From contig JAXGYZ010000008.1 of NCBI GenBank assembly GCA_040772005.1, positions 186,001-250,000 of the forward strand: a stretch of DNA of 64,000 bases, in the 5' to 3' direction. The translations under genes were made by a program, and so were the position numbers. Position 1 is the stretch's first letter. Each line of letters opens with the position of its first letter. This document shows, in pieces, positions 49,353-59,386 of this stretch. This DNA is from MWBF01 sp040772005 (GTDB lineage: Bacteria > Chloroflexota > Anaerolineae > CG2-30-64-16). The notes beneath the pieces are model-generated. The model saw nothing but the letters and a program-made list of their open reading frames with translations, made no database searches and was not told the origin of the DNA.

Positions 49353-51806
49353 CTAGTTTCCCTCGACTCGCACGACTTCGTCAAGGACCGCGAAATCTCC
49401 CGTGTCATCGGCCAGGCGCAGCCGGGCTGCGTCATCGTAGAACCCGACGCGCAGCCGGTAATCGCCCGCAGGCAGCTCCGGCGGCAGGGGCAGCGCATAG
49501 GTGTCCTGCAGCGACTCGCCGGGCAGCCAGGCGGGCGTCGGGAACCGGCCGCCGAAGGGGCGGCGGTCCGTCTGCGCGACGATCTCCCCGGCCGCGTCCA
49601 GCAGGTGGACAAAGAAGGTCAGGTCACGCTGCGGCGTCCGCTCTGCCTGCCAGCGCACGTCGACGGGCAGCAGTTCGCCCCCGTGCAGTGGCGCGTCCGG
49701 TAAGCCAACGCTGACCAGGGTCAGGCCGTTCTCCCAGCGGACGAGCGGCGCGCCTGTCTCAGCCAGGACGCTCATCTGCGGCGGGCTGCCGAGACGCAGC
49801 CAGCCAAGCCGCACGGCCTGGACGTCCGAGTGAGAGGCAAGCGTGAAGTAGGCCCTCTGGTCCAGGTCATATAGCTCCAGCCGGAGGCGATAGGTGCCAG
49901 GCGCAGCATCTTCGGGGACGGCAATGCGCAGGGGGATGCGCAGCCGGTCGCCCTGCTGCCAGACGGCACAAGAGTAGCCGCCGCCGTAGGGTCGCTCTTT
50001 CACCTCGCTGACATCCCCGAAGGTCGCGGCGTCCTCGAGATGGAGGACCAGCTCGCAGTCACTCGGCGGGGTGCGCACTACGTCTACATGCAGCAGCAGG
50101 CTCAGCGGCTCGCCCGGCGCGAGTATCTGCCTCGCGGTCTCGAACCCGGTGACCGCGAAGCCTTCTGCGAATTCGACGCGCTCCTCGACTACGTACCCGG
50201 CCGGCGGGCGAGCCGACTGCCTCTCGTAGATGGCAACGCGTCCGAAGGCCGCAACCTCGCGATACTGCTCGCGAAACCACCACTGGGGCGTGAGCGTATC
50301 CCAGCCGGTGCCCGTGAGTGTCACAAGATAGGCGGGTTCGACCTGCCAGAGCGCGTAGGTCAGGGTTTCCTCCCAGCCGACGAGATGACCGCGCAGCTCC
50401 GGGCTGACCAGGCCCATTGTGTCGAGGATGGGGCGTCCGGAGAGCTGCCCAATGACGCCGATTTCGATGGCCGCAACGCGGGCCGTCGGATCGGTGTTCG
50501 CCGCCAGCCACGTGCCTGCCTCGCGATATTCCGGCGGGTAGCCGGGCCGGTCGTTGAGGCTGTCCGCCAGCGCGCTGCGTCCATAGGTGAAGAGAATGAT
50601 GGCAGTGCAGGCAAGCCCCGTGGCGGCCCGCAACAGGGTTGCCCGACTGTTGCTATCGATTCCGAATGCTACCTGCAGGCATCCTGAGCGGAGGCCCGCA
50701 GGGCCGTAGTCGAAGGATGATGTCGGCGGTGCAGGCGTTCTTCGACTGCGTGCGTCGCAACCTGGCAAGATCCGGTTGCGACGCGCTCCGCTCAGAATGC
50801 CCGCACCACTTCGAACATTCGGAACCATTGGCCTGTCACCCAGCCAGTGGCCCAGGCCGAGCGCACAAATCAGGGCGAGACCGGCCAGCGGCGGGACGAA
50901 GTACCAGGGAAAGGTCGAGGCCACGTTCAGCGCGGTGTACGACCCAGTGTAGAGGATGGCCCAGGCAGGCAGCCACCACAATGCGCGCGCGTGCCGGACA
51001 ATGACGTAGAGACCGGCTGCCAGCGCGACCACTAAAGCGGCGGCAAGGACGGGCGAGCCACCCGTCTGATGCCGCACAAGTTGCGCGATGAAGCTGACGC
51101 TGCCGCTCACTTCCATAAGTTGGTTCTGATTGATCTTTGCCAGCACGCTGTTGGGCAGCGGACTCCCGTAGCGCCACGTTGCGTACGCGAACCAGGGCAG
51201 GGCGAGCGCGGCTGAAAGGAGCGCCTGACGCCAGAGGAGGCGCCGCCGGCTGACAGAGCGGGCGGCAAAGAGCAGGACAACCAGCAGTCCGGCGTCCAGT
51301 CGCGTAAGCACCGCCAGGGCTGAGAAGAGAGGGGCCAGTACCGGGCGGTCGCCAGTCCACGCCCAGGCACTCAGCAGGAGCAGCGCCAGGAGAGTGGCCG
51401 TCTCCATGCCCAGGGTGGGCACGCCCAGGGGCAGCACCGCGAGGAACAGCGCAGCGACTGCGCCCGCCGCGGGCCGGTCATGCTGCCGGAACAGCGCCAG
51501 CGCCGTCCACGCGCTGATGATCCAGGCTGCGACCGAAACCCAGTGGCCCCACCACTCGACCGGCAACCCGAAGCGGCTCAACGCACCGAGCAGGATGGCA
51601 TACAGCGGCGCCGTGGTGCCCAGGACCCACTCGCCCGGGTTGTACACCAGGCCCAGGCCATCCCGCAGGTGGGCGGCATAGCGGTAGGTGATGAACGCGT
51701 CATCGAACGCGTTCTGCGGTGAGCGCAGCAGGCCCCAGGCCACCAGGCACAGGCTGGCAACCAACCCGGCAGCGGCCCAGGGCCGGATAGCTTGTCGGCG
51801 GTCCAC
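49353..51806 (-). CDS. Membrane glycosyltransferase (GT-C fold) with extracytoplasmic domain and in-frame insertion
   Basis: The 817-residue protein has about ten hydrophobic helices in its first 430 residues and an early acidic motif FDDAFITYRYAAHLRDGLGLVYNPGE. That motif is typical of GT-C (ArnT/dolichyl-P-mannosyltransferase-like) enzymes, where the Asp pair is catalytic. A large soluble C-terminal part (from about 450) contains two beta-sandwich-like repeats, each ending in GTYRLRLELYDLD / GDYRLRVGFYDDAARL. Residues about 335-376 are encoded by a family E palindromic repeat in a loop between helices. The start is a GTG at 51806. It may transfer a sugar from a lipid carrier to a surface polymer; the acceptor is unknown. 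Confidence 0.78.
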   Translation of the reverse strand: MDRRQAIRPWAAAGLVASLCLVAWGLLRSPQNAFDDAFITYRYAAHLRDGLGLVYNPGEWVLGTTAPLYAILLGALSRFGLPVEWWGHWVSVAAWIISAWTALALFRQHDRPAAGAVAALFLAVLPLGVPTLGMETATLLALLLLSAWAWTGDRPVLAPLFSALAVLTRLDAGLLVVLLFAARSVSRRRLLWRQALLSAALALPWFAYATWRYGSPLPNSVLAKINQNQLMEVSGSVSFIAQLVRHQTGGSPVLAAALVVALAAGLYVIVRHARALWWLPAWAILYTGSYTALNVASTFPWYFVPPLAGLALICALGLGHWLGDRPMVPNVRSGAGILSGARRNRILPGCDARSRRTPAPPTSSFDYGPAGLRSGCLQVAFGIDSNSRATLLRAATGLACTAIILFTYGRSALADSLNDRPGYPPEYREAGTWLAANTDPTARVAAIEIGVIGQLSGRPILDTMGLVSPELRGHLVGWEETLTYALWQVEPAYLVTLTGTGWDTLTPQWWFREQYREVAAFGRVAIYERQSARPPAGYVVEERVEFAEGFAVTGFETARQILAPGEPLSLLLHVDVVRTPPSDCELVLHLEDAATFGDVSEVKERPYGGGYSCAVWQQGDRLRIPLRIAVPEDAAPGTYRLRLELYDLDQRAYFTLASHSDVQAVRLGWLRLGSPPQMSVLAETGAPLVRWENGLTLVSVGLPDAPLHGGELLPVDVRWQAERTPQRDLTFFVHLLDAAGEIVAQTDRRPFGGRFPTPAWLPGESLQDTYALPLPPELPAGDYRLRVGFYDDAARLRLADDTGDFAVLDEVVRVEGN
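50679..50800. repeat. GCATCCTGAGCGGA...TCCGCTCAGAATGC element inside the glycosyltransferase gene (family E)
   Basis: About 122 bp with 14-bp terminal inverted repeats (one mismatch), containing TAGTCGAAGGATG and TTCTTCGACTGCG in the middle. The half-unit order equals the intergenic copy at 49092. It is open in the host gene's frame and encodes a short hydrophilic insert. Confidence 0.83.
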
Positions 51807-51908
51807 GGGGCGAATCCTTCCTGGGTGGGCGGTCAGCGTTGCACTGCCGCCCAGCGAGGAGTCACACGATTGTCCCGATTCTACTCTCGCCGCGACGGTT
51901 CGCCCAAA

Positions 51909-53402
51909 TCAGGGGACCGGGATGTAGTCCACCATACGGCCGTCCGCAGTGAACCAGCCGCATCCGCCGTCGCTGCTGCACCCGGCAGCCGTGTCTGCGG
52001 GCAACTCCACCTTATATGCGGAGGTGCAGGGCAGGAAGACGCGCCGTTTCGCTGCCGCAGCCACATCCGGCAGCCGCGATTCTCCTACCGTTGCTGCGGG
52101 CTCCTCCGGCGTGATAGTCGTCCCGGTATAACCCGCCCCGGCCATGTGCAGGGGGATACGCTCGAGGTCCGCACTGATCCGGTCGACGCGCAGGTAGGTG
52201 ACTTTCACAGTGGTCGTGGTGTTATAGATGCGGTCGAGCAGGTCACGCGGGCAGCCGCCGTTGATCATGCAGGAGTTGTAGGGGATGCCTGACGGTATGA
52301 AGTATTCCGGTCCCGTCAGGCGCACGGGTGTCTTGGCATAGTTGAGGTAGCGTCCGCTGCCCTGGTCGACGTCCTGCCAGTGGCTGTACAGGGGCAGGCC
52401 CATGCTGTTGACGTGATCCACGGACAGGCCCTGCGGGATGCCGATGCGATATGTGCCGCCCACGGGCCGATCCAGGTTGCCGTATGGATTGCCGGGGAAG
52501 GCCGTGTGGGGGTCTACAAGCGTCGGCTCAAAGTGGACGAAGAAGTAATCGGCGTCGGCAGGGGGATAGAGCAGAACACTCTCGGCCCGGTCACGAAAAC
52601 CCGCTGCATAGAGCTGGCTCACGAGTGAGCCGAGCAGACCGCGGAAGCCAGGTCCCAGGTACGAGTGGAACGTAAACTGCTCGGCCTTGATGGTTTGAAT
52701 CCGGGTCTTGGCCGGCGCATCGATGATGAAAACCGCGCCCAACTCACGGTAGTTCTTGAACGACATGATGAACTCGCAGCCCATGTTGGGCGGGATGATC
52801 AGCGCGCCGTCCACCGTGAAGGTGGTCGGAATCATTTCTGATTCGCGATAGCGGTACTGGTTGGTCGACTCGGAGAGCCGCGGGCTGCGGACAGGCTTCA
52901 TCTTGCCCGACGGCACGTAGGTGTACAGATCGACTTCCCGGGTCACGCTGCGGCCGTTGTCGAACAGGTGAACGATAGCCGGCGGCGTTGCGGAGCCGAG
53001 CTGGTCGATGCGGGCCGGTTGGCCCAGGCAGCCGAACAGCGAGCCGTTCCACTTGCCGTCCACCACATAACGCGGGTAGATCTTCGCGGTGATGGTGACG
53101 ATGTTGCCCTGGCGCTTGCCACTCTCGTAACGGACGATGCCGAAGCCCGGCGTGTGCGAGATGATCGAGCCTGCGAGAATGCTGTCGGGCACCTGGCCCA
53201 CGAGGTCCACGATGTTGATGCCCTGAGGCTCCATCCAATCGACGCTGGCCGTCACCGTTTCAGGTGGGAGCGCACCGGCGCTGGTGTCACTGTTCTCTCC
53301 GGGGGGAGTGGTTTCTGCCGACACACCGGCGGGCACCGCCAGCAGCGCGATCACCAGCCACAGCCGGAGCAGGGGCCGGACGCGCATGTGTGTGAGTTTC
53401 AT
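51909..53402 (-). CDS. Secreted protein of unknown function
   Basis: This 497-residue protein is not recognised. It has a signal peptide (MRVRPLLRLWLVIALLAVPAG) with a likely AxA cleavage site near SAET, so it is exported. A Thr/Ser/Pro-rich stretch of about 30 residues follows, then a mostly beta-rich globular part containing pairs of cysteines (FGCLGQP, MGCEF, NSCMINGGCPRD, FLPCTSAYK, AGCSSDGGCGW) that could form disulfides. No catalytic motif is clear. AAGG lies about 11 bases upstream of the ATG; the second ATG at 53387 would shorten the signal. It lies between the glycosyltransferase and aroF-2 and is not obviously part of either operon. Confidence 0.6.
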   Translation of the reverse strand: MKLTHMRVRPLLRLWLVIALLAVPAGVSAETTPPGENSDTSAGALPPETVTASVDWMEPQGINIVDLVGQVPDSILAGSIISHTPGFGIVRYESGKRQGNIVTITAKIYPRYVVDGKWNGSLFGCLGQPARIDQLGSATPPAIVHLFDNGRSVTREVDLYTYVPSGKMKPVRSPRLSESTNQYRYRESEMIPTTFTVDGALIIPPNMGCEFIMSFKNYRELGAVFIIDAPAKTRIQTIKAEQFTFHSYLGPGFRGLLGSLVSQLYAAGFRDRAESVLLYPPADADYFFVHFEPTLVDPHTAFPGNPYGNLDRPVGGTYRIGIPQGLSVDHVNSMGLPLYSHWQDVDQGSGRYLNYAKTPVRLTGPEYFIPSGIPYNSCMINGGCPRDLLDRIYNTTTTVKVTYLRVDRISADLERIPLHMAGAGYTGTTITPEEPAATVGESRLPDVAAAAKRRVFLPCTSAYKVELPADTAAGCSSDGGCGWFTADGRMVDYIPVP

Positions 53403-53634
53403 TGACCATAGACCTTTCTGGTGCAGGAGTTTCGGGCGTCGAGGCTGCGACCGGTTGTTTCAGGCCGCGTCGAACACGCGACGAAGACAGCCTCTTACCC
53501 TGAGAAAGGATGATGCATGAAGATGAATCGAAACGTAGAAGGTTAGATAGGACGGGCGACTGTGCTGCCGTCCGGTGCGAGAGGCCACATCCCCCGGTGG
53601 TGGCCTCTCGGCAGGAGTGAGTTAGCTTTTCGTG
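53403..53634. other. Intergenic region with a strong hairpin after aroF-2
   Basis: An 11-bp perfect stem (53578-53588 with 53600-53610, CGAGAGGCCAC and complement) lies 25 bases beyond the aroF-2 stop and probably marks the end of the trp operon transcript, though no T-run follows. Nothing else is recognised in the region. Confidence 0.5.
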
Positions 53635-54648
53635 TTAAGCCTTTCGCCCGACGGCGGCGGCGATAGCCCGCACCTGGTCTACCAACTGAGCGAACTGCTC
53701 AGGTCGCAAGGACTGGCCGCCGTCGGACAGCGCGGCTTTGGGATCAGGATGCACTTCCACGATCAGTCCGTCGGCGCCCGCAGCTACGGCTGCGCGGGCG
53801 ATGGCGGCAACATAGGCCGCCTCCCCCGTGCTGTGACTGGGGTCCAGGATGACCGGCAGGTGCGTGCGGGCCTTCAGGACGGGAACGGCGTTAATGTCGG
53901 TGGTGTTGCGCGTGGCAGTCTCGAAAGTGCGAATGCCTCGCTCGCACAACGCGACCCGCCGGTTCCCGTGCGACAGGATGTACTCCGCAGCCATCAAGAG
54001 TTCTTCGATTGTGGCCGACAACCCGCGCTTCAGGAGCACGGGGTGCTGGCTCTCGCCAGCGGCGTGCAACAGCGCGTAGTTCTGCATGTTGCGCGCCCCG
54101 ATCTGCAGCATATCGCTGTAGCGCCGGACGAGCGGCACCATGTCCGGCGTCATCACTTCAGTTACGACCGGCAGCCCCGTGAGCTCGCGGGCCTCTGCCA
54201 GTAGTTCCAGCCCGGCCTCGCCCAGGCCCTGGAAGGCATAGGGCGAAGTGCGTGGTTTGAATGCGCCCCCGCGCAGGAGATGGCCGCCTGCCTCGCGCAC
54301 CGCGTACGCGGTCTCGAGCAGTTGGCTCCGGCCCTCGACAGAGCAAGGGCCGGCGATGATCGTGATGGTCGGTCCGCCGATGGTCACGTCACCCACATTG
54401 AAGCGGGTGTCATTGCGGACGAACTCGCGAGAGGTCAGCTTGTACGCTTTGCTGACCGGCACGATTTCCTGGATGCCCGGCGCACCGCCGAACATCTCCT
54501 CCAGCCGCAACTGGCCCTCGCCCACGACGCCGATGATGGTCTGCTCGGCCCCGCGGAACAGGTGGGCCCGGTAGCCGCGTTCCTGCACGCCGGTGATGAC
54601 CCGGTTGATTTGTTCGAGCGTGGCCTCCGGGCACATCACGACGAGCAT
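53635..54648 (-). CDS. aroF: 3-deoxy-7-phosphoheptulonate synthase, type I beta, paralogue 2
   Basis: The 337-residue enzyme has the same architecture as the copy in the phe operon: an N-terminal ferredoxin-like regulatory domain and a barrel with IIAGPCSVEG, LLRGGAFKPRTSPYAFQG, LQIGARNMQNYALL, LKRGLSATIEE and ILDPSHSTGE, VEVHPDPKAALSDGGQSL. The first 90 residues differ most from the paralogue, consistent with different feedback ligands. Its start overlaps the trpA end by 13 bases, making it the last gene of the trp operon and placing it under the tRNA-Trp T-box. Feedback by tryptophan is a reasonable inference but is not visible in the sequence. Confidence 0.95.
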   Translation of the reverse strand: MLVVMCPEATLEQINRVITGVQERGYRAHLFRGAEQTIIGVVGEGQLRLEEMFGGAPGIQEIVPVSKAYKLTSREFVRNDTRFNVGDVTIGGPTITIIAGPCSVEGRSQLLETAYAVREAGGHLLRGGAFKPRTSPYAFQGLGEAGLELLAEARELTGLPVVTEVMTPDMVPLVRRYSDMLQIGARNMQNYALLHAAGESQHPVLLKRGLSATIEELLMAAEYILSHGNRRVALCERGIRTFETATRNTTDINAVPVLKARTHLPVILDPSHSTGEAAYVAAIARAAVAAGADGLIVEVHPDPKAALSDGGQSLRPEQFAQLVDQVRAIAAAVGRKA

Positions 54649-55460
54649 GGCGTATGCTCCCCGGCAGCCGCCAGCGCCCTGCGCAGGCAGCCCACGAAGT
54701 CGTGCGCGGCCCGCACCGGATCAGCGGCTTGCGCGACGGCCTTGATGAGGGCTGAGCCGACGATGACGCCATCGGCCAACTCACCCACGAGCTGTGCCTG
54801 TTCAGGATTGGAAATACCGAACCCGACGGCGAGCGGGGTGTGCGCAACGCTGCGTGCCCGCTGGACAAAGGTTGCCAGGTCTGCCGGAAGTGCAGTACGC
54901 TCGCCTGTGACGCCGGTCAGCGAGACCAGGTACAGGAAGCCGGTGGTGCGCCGTGCGATCTCGGCCAGTCGCCCCGTTGTGGTGGTGGGCGCTGCGAGGT
55001 AGACCAGCGCCAGGTCATGTGCAGTACATGCCTGCTCGATCGCGGCTGCTTCTTCCGGCGGCAGGTCCGGTACGATCAGCCCATCCGCGCCGGCCTCTGT
55101 TGCGTCCGCGGCGAACCGTTCGACGCCATAGGCCAGGATGGGGTTTGTGTAACTCATAACGATGAACGGCGGAGTTGCGAAATGGATACGCAGTTTTTGG
55201 ATAAGTTTCAGGCTTTTTTCCAGCGTCATGCCCTCGTCCAGCGCGATCTGGCTCGCCTGCTGGATGGTTGGGCCGTCCGCGAGGGGGTCTGAGAAGGGGA
55301 TGCCCAACTCGATCAGGTCGGCGCCGGCCTCGATGATGCTGCGCAAGACGGCGGCTGAGGTGTCGAAATCCGGGAAGCCGGCGGTGAAGTAGGGCATGAG
55401 GGCCGCGCGGCCTTCGGCTCGCGCGGCGGCGAATGCGGCGCGGATGCGCTGGCGGCTCAT
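54636..55460 (-). CDS. trpA: Tryptophan synthase alpha subunit
   Basis: The 274-residue subunit cleaves indole-3-glycerol phosphate. LMPYFTAGFPDFDTS, the catalytic Glu in LIELGIPFSDPLADGPTIQQAS, the Asp loop PFIVMSYTNPILAYGVERF, DGLIVPDLPPEEA, and the phosphate site VGFGISNPEQA are all present. Its ATG overlaps the trpB stop (ATGA) and its end overlaps aroF-2 by 13 bases. Confidence 0.97.
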   Translation of the reverse strand: MSRQRIRAAFAAARAEGRAALMPYFTAGFPDFDTSAAVLRSIIEAGADLIELGIPFSDPLADGPTIQQASQIALDEGMTLEKSLKLIQKLRIHFATPPFIVMSYTNPILAYGVERFAADATEAGADGLIVPDLPPEEAAAIEQACTAHDLALVYLAAPTTTTGRLAEIARRTTGFLYLVSLTGVTGERTALPADLATFVQRARSVAHTPLAVGFGISNPEQAQLVGELADGVIVGSALIKAVAQAADPVRAAHDFVGCLRRALAAAGEHTPCSS

Positions 55461-56674
55461 GTGTGCTGCTCCTCTCGTTCCTTGAGCGCCTGCAGGACGC
55501 TGTCAAGGTCCTTATCGCCCCGGCCCGACAGATTGACCAGCAGGACGTGGTTCTTATCCAGGGTAGGGGCCAGTCTGACGGCCTCGGCCACGGCATGGGC
55601 TGATTCGAGCGCGGGGAGGATGCCTTCGGTCTGCGCAAGCAACTGGAATGCGGCCAGCGCCTCGTCGTCGCTCGCGGTCGTGTACTCGGCGCGGCCCGTC
55701 TCGCGCAGGAACGCGTGCTCCGGCCCGATCGCGGCATAGTCGAGGCCCGCGGAGATGGAGTGGGTCGCGGCAATCTGGCCCGCGGCATCCTGCAAGACAT
55801 AAGTGTGTGTGCCGTGGAGCACGCCCGGCCGCCCCAGCGCGGGGTCGGCAAAGCGCGCCGCGTGGCGGCCCGAAGCGACCCCCGCGCCGCCGGCCTCCAC
55901 CCCGATGAGCCGCACGCCGGCATCCTCGCGGAAGGCATGGAACAGGCCGATGGCATTCGAGCCGCCGCCGACGCACGCGATGCAGGCATCCGGCAGCCGC
56001 CCCAGTACGTCGAGCATCTGACCGCGCGCTTCACGGCCGATGACGGACTGGAAATCGCGCACGATGGTGGGGTAGGGATGCGGCCCGAGCGCGGAGCCGA
56101 GCAGGTAGTGCGTCGTGCGCACATTCGTGACCCAGTCGCGGATGGCCTCGTTGATCGCATCCTTGAGTGTACGTGTCCCGGCGTCGACCGGCCGCACCTC
56201 CGCGCCAAGCAGCTTCATGCGCTGCACGTTTGGCTGCTGCCGCGTGATGTCGGTTGTGCCCATGTAGACGACGCACTCCAGCCCGAGGAGCGCGGCGACG
56301 GTCGCGGATGCGACGCCGTGCTGGCCCGCGCCTGTCTCCGCCACGACCCGGCGTTTGCCCGTCTGGCGGGCGAGGAGCGCCTGGCCGAGCGCGTTGTTGA
56401 TCTTGTGCGCGCCGGTATGAGCCAGGTCCTCGCGCTTGAGGTAGACCTGCGCGCCGCCGAGGTGCGCGGTGAGCCGCCGCGCATGAGTGAGCGGCGTGGG
56501 CCGGCCCACGTAGGTGCGCAGCAGGTCGTTGTACTCGGCCGCGAAGGCCGCGTCCGAGGCGAGCGCAATATAGGCTGCTTCCAGCTCTGCCAGCGCGGGC
56601 ATCAGTGTCTCAGGCACGAACTGGCCGCCGTAAGGCCCGAACTTCGCGGGCAAGTGTCCGTTGGTGTGCATCAT
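55457..56674 (-). CDS. trpB: Tryptophan synthase beta subunit
   Basis: The 405-residue PLP enzyme joins indole and serine. The N-terminus FGPYGGQFVPETLMPALAELE, the PLP lysine in LKREDLAHTGAHKINNALGQALL, ETGAGQHGVASA, and the phosphate loop CVGGGSNAIGLFHAF identify the TrpB1 type. There are two adjacent ATGs (56674 and 56671) after GGGAG. A 65-base gap containing a family A palindrome separates it from trpF, so an internal processing or termination site is possible. Confidence 0.97.
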   Translation of the reverse strand: MMHTNGHLPAKFGPYGGQFVPETLMPALAELEAAYIALASDAAFAAEYNDLLRTYVGRPTPLTHARRLTAHLGGAQVYLKREDLAHTGAHKINNALGQALLARQTGKRRVVAETGAGQHGVASATVAALLGLECVVYMGTTDITRQQPNVQRMKLLGAEVRPVDAGTRTLKDAINEAIRDWVTNVRTTHYLLGSALGPHPYPTIVRDFQSVIGREARGQMLDVLGRLPDACIACVGGGSNAIGLFHAFREDAGVRLIGVEAGGAGVASGRHAARFADPALGRPGVLHGTHTYVLQDAAGQIAATHSISAGLDYAAIGPEHAFLRETGRAEYTTASDDEALAAFQLLAQTEGILPALESAHAVAEAVRLAPTLDKNHVLLVNLSGRGDKDLDSVLQALKEREEQHT

Positions 56675-56688
56675 GACTCCCGATTCGT

Positions 56689-56748
56689 CTTTACTCGTTC
56701 CTCATTACTCGTTACGAATGAGTAACGAGTAATGAGTAATCAGTAACC
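56689..56748. repeat. GAGTAAY heptad palindrome between trpF and trpB (family A, copy 4)
   Basis: TTTACTCGTTCCTCATTACTC and its mirror GAGTAACGAGTAATGAGTAA meet around CGTTACGAA. The trpF stop codon (TAC TGA) lies within its outer unit, so the repeat provides that stop. Confidence 0.8.
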
Positions 56749-57381
56749 TCTTGCGCGCGCGATGAACTCCGCCATGAGCGCCGGGTCTTTGACGCCGGGC
56801 GCGGACTCCACGCCGGAGGCCACATCCACGCCCCACGGCCGCACTGCAGCGACCGCCGCAGCTATGTTGTCGGGCCGCAATCCGCCGGCCAGCAGCAGCC
56901 GCGTCTCGGCGGCCAGCGAGGCCGCCAGCTCCCAGTTGGCGACGTGGCCGCTGCCGCCGTAAGCCGCGCCTGCGGCCGCGTCCACCAGGAGCGCGGGCGC
57001 GCCGGCGGGCGGCGCAGCGAGGCTGTAGGCCGCGGCCTGGGCCCGTGCCTCCTGGAGGTCGCGCGGTCGGACGGCTTTGAACGCGCGAGGGGCCAGCGCG
57101 GCGAGCTCCGCAGGCGGCTCGTCGCCGTGCAGTTGCGCCAGGTCCAACTCGCACTCGTCGAGAATGGCCGCCACCTGTGCAGGCGGGTGGTTCACGAAGA
57201 CGCCGGCGAGGGTCGCGGCCGTGCCGCGCTGCCGCAGGTGCGCGACGAGCCGGGCGCAGGCTGCCGGTGCGATGTAGCGTGGGCTGGGCTCATAGAAGTT
57301 GAAGCCGAGCATGTCCGCCCCCGCGTCCAGCGCGGCGAGCGCGTCATTCAGCGTGCGCACCCCGCAGATTTTGACGATCAT
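56740..57381 (-). CDS. trpF: Phosphoribosylanthranilate isomerase
   Basis: The 213-residue beta/alpha-barrel enzyme starts MIVKICGVRTLNDALAAL, with the catalytic Cys in KICG. It contains LGFNFYEPSPRYI, VGVFVN-like LAGVFVNHPP, LDLAQLHGDEP, the catalytic Asp region LLVDAAAGAAYGGSG, LLAGGLRPDNI and VDVASGVESAPGVKD. The ATG overlaps the trpC stop (ATGA). The final residues RARGY and the stop come from a palindromic repeat junction. Confidence 0.96.
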   Translation of the reverse strand: MIVKICGVRTLNDALAALDAGADMLGFNFYEPSPRYIAPAACARLVAHLRQRGTAATLAGVFVNHPPAQVAAILDECELDLAQLHGDEPPAELAALAPRAFKAVRPRDLQEARAQAAAYSLAAPPAGAPALLVDAAAGAAYGGSGHVANWELAASLAAETRLLLAGGLRPDNIAAAVAAVRPWGVDVASGVESAPGVKDPALMAEFIARARGY

Positions 57382-58189
57382 GGCTGCGCTCCGTCTGACC
57401 TGCTCAACTCGCGCACCTTCGCCGCAATATCCGGCGCGGTGACGAGTGCCTCCCCGACCAGGATCGCATCGATCCCTTGACCGCCGCCCGACCGCCGCGC
57501 CTGACCGAGCCGCGTGACATCGTCGGCCGTGTGGATGCCGCTCTCCGCAACCAGGCAGACCTCCGGCGGCACACGCCGCGCCAGGTCGCGCGTCGTCTCC
57601 AGGCTGACGCTGAAATCGTGCAGGTTGCGCGCGTTGACGCCGACCAGCTCCGCGCCGAGCGACAGCGCGGTGTCCAGCTCGGCCGCGGTGTGTACTTCCA
57701 CCAGCGCGGCCATGCCCAGCTCTGCGGCCAGCGTGTGCAGCTCCGCAAGCTGCTCCGCGGGGAGCGCGGCGACGATCAGCAGGACGGCATCTGCGCCCGC
57801 AGCGCGTGCTTCGTAGATCTGGTACGGGTCGCAGATGAAATCTTTGCGCAGCAGGGGCAGGTCCACCGCCGCGCGGATGGCCCGCAGATGGTCGAGCGAG
57901 CCGCGGAAGTAGCGTGCGTCGGTCAGCACGCTGATGGCCGCCGCTCCGTGTTGCGCATAGATGTGCGCCAGCCGCAGCGGGTCGAAGTCGGCCACAAGCA
58001 CCCCGCGCGACGGCGACGCGTGCTTGACCTCTGCGATCAGGCCAGGGCGGACGGCTGACCGCAGCGCGGTCACGAAGTCGTGGGGGGCGGGCGTCTCCCG
58101 CGCCCGCGCGGCCACTTCGGCGAGCGGCCGCGCGGCGCGGGCCGCGGCGACCTCCGCGCGCTTCGTCTCGAAGATTTCGTTCAGCCGGC

Positions 58190-58193
<4 letters not shown>
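57378..58193 (-). CDS. trpC: Indole-3-glycerol phosphate synthase
   Basis: The 271-residue enzyme contains IAEVKHASPSRGVL (catalytic Glu and Lys region), ISVLTDARYFRGSLDHL, LPLLRKDFICDPYQIYEARAAGADAVLLIVA, EVHTAAELDTAL, GVNARNLHDFSVSLETT and VAESGIHTADDV, covering the whole TrpC barrel. It overlaps trpD upstream and trpF downstream by ATGA in each case, so the three genes are translationally linked. Confidence 0.97.
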
Positions 58194-59308
<1,115 letters not shown>

Positions 59309-59330
59309 GGTGAGTCTCCTTCGTGTTCCG

Positions 59331-59376
59331 AAGCCCGTTTTTCAGGTGAAGCGCAGCTTCACACGAAGACGGGTTT
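59331..59376. repeat. CCCGTTTTTC...GACGGGTTT palindrome between trpG and trpD
   Basis: The outer arms AGCCCGT/ACGGGTTT and an inner GTGAAGC/GCTTCAC hairpin resemble the core of the family G elements at 62120 and 63815. It fills most of the 78-base gap. Confidence 0.6.
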
Positions 59377-59386
59377 CTCAGCTTCC

